Made by a program: the position numbers and the translations under genes. A stretch of DNA of 22,836 bases, from the NCBI GenBank assembly GCA_030039615.1, contig JASHVF010000178.1, positions 1 to 22,836 on the forward strand. Reading direction: 5' to 3'. Of this stretch, positions 22,284 to 22,836 are shown one piece after another. Each line of letters opens with the position of its first letter. The first letter of the stretch is position 1. A model generated the notes under the pieces. That model had not been told where the DNA came from. It did not search any database and saw nothing but the letters and a program-made list of their open reading frames with translations. Source of the DNA: Gammaproteobacteria bacterium. GTDB lineage: Bacteria > Pseudomonadota > Gammaproteobacteria > Steroidobacterales > Steroidobacteraceae.

Positions 22284-22836
22284 CTACCACCAGCCGCGCC
22301 ACTTGAACCACAGGATCGGCAGGATGGTGCTGACGACGATCAGCGCGAGACCGTACTGATAGCCGTAGCGCCAGCTGAGCTCCGGCATGTTGTGGAAGTT
22401 CATGCCGTACATGCTCGCGATCAGCGTCGGCGGAATCCCGACGACCGAGACGATCGTCAGGACCTTGAAGATGTCGTTCTGGTCGGTGTTGATGAAGCCG
22501 AGAATGGCATCCAGCAGGAACTGGACCTTGCCCCAAAGATGGCTCTCATAGTCACTGAGTGACTCGAGGTCGGCACGCACGGTAGCAAGCCGCGTCTGGA
22601 TCTCCGGACGCAGCCAGTCGTGCGCCATCTCGCCGGTGAAGCCGACCAGGCGCTGCAGCCCCAGCAGGCTCTCGCGAATCTCCGAGAGACTTTCCCCGGC
22701 CGCTCCGACGGCGGCCAGCATCGTGCGTAGCGCGCCATCGTGGACGGTGCGCCGCGCCCGCGGGATCTGCCGCTCGAATACCCGCTTCGAGACCGTGCTC
22801 ATCCTGGCGTTGATGGCCTCGAGCAGGTCGGCGCGG
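22284..22836 (-). CDS. corA: CorA-type divalent cation transporter, C-terminal part (partial at right edge)
   Basis: The frame stays open to the right edge, so the N-terminal domain lies outside; about 183 residues are visible. The ion-conducting signature YGMNFHNMPEL is present between two C-terminal hydrophobic helices (KVLTIVSVVGIPPTLIAS and YGLALIVVSTILPILWF), followed by the short basic/aromatic end KWRGWW. The preceding long helical region (LLGLQRLVGF, RADLESLSDYESHLWGKVQFLLDA) is the stalk helix. CorA pentamers carry magnesium, and sometimes cobalt or nickel, across the inner membrane; the CorA family also contains zinc exporters (ZntB), which usually share the GMN motif. An ATG at 22802 is not the true start because homologous stalk sequence continues upstream of it. 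Confidence 0.92.
   Translation of the reverse strand, partial: RADLLEAINARMSTVSKRVFERQIPRARRTVHDGALRTMLAAVGAAGESLSEIRESLLGLQRLVGFTGEMAHDWLRPEIQTRLATVRADLESLSDYESHLWGKVQFLLDAILGFINTDQNDIFKVLTIVSVVGIPPTLIASMYGMNFHNMPELSWRYGYQYGLALIVVSTILPILWFKWRGWW

Overview
This is a very GC-rich window with densely packed genes on both strands. It looks like chromosomal DNA of a Gram-negative proteobacterium. The lipopolysaccharide-modifying genes (an EptA-type phosphoethanolamine transferase and a Kdo hydroxylase), the Tat and Sec signal peptides, and the family mix would suit a Xanthomonadales/Nevskiales/Steroidobacter-like gammaproteobacterium, but the taxonomy is inference. I see no tRNA or rRNA gene, CRISPR array, insertion sequence or phage gene.

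Layout, left to right. 1-457: the C-terminal end of an ankyrin-repeat protein. 442-2258 (minus): a zinc alcohol dehydrogenase translationally coupled to an alpha/beta hydrolase. 2364-3335 (plus): a PlsC-like acyltransferase. 3332-5072 (minus): a 1-Cys peroxiredoxin followed by a persulfide dioxygenase-rhodanese fusion, a likely sulfur/peroxide stress unit. 5276-6730 (plus): a Ser/Ala/Gly-rich protein of unknown function followed by a small protein with a JAMM-like metal-site signature; this is the least explained part of the window. 6727-9511 (minus): a GNAT acetyltransferase, a secreted S53 (sedolisin) peptidase and a small Cys-containing protein. 9608-11602 (plus): an exported S9 prolyl-oligopeptidase-type peptidase. 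11629-12183 (minus): a multi-pass membrane protein. 12456-16965 (plus): a small membrane-anchored protein, a secreted multicopper oxidase and a secreted AcpA-like phosphoesterase, closed by a clear intrinsic terminator. 17244-19784 (minus): a Tat-exported aldo/keto reductase and an EptA-like transferase. 19938-20668 (plus): a Kdo hydroxylase gene with an apparent one-base frameshift. 20732-21502: a ZIP metal transporter. 21545-22267: a Tat-exported beta-carbonic anhydrase. 22284-22836 (minus): the C-terminal part of a CorA-type transporter running off the right edge.

Many products are predicted to be exported or in the envelope: two peptidases, a copper oxidase, a phosphoesterase, a Tat reductase, a Tat carbonic anhydrase, lipid A/Kdo modification enzymes and metal transporters. 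The region therefore reads as an envelope and extracellular-enzyme neighbourhood made of short independent operons, not as one pathway. Three intergenic inverted repeats look like operators, and two convergent gene pairs share a CTAG at their stop codons.
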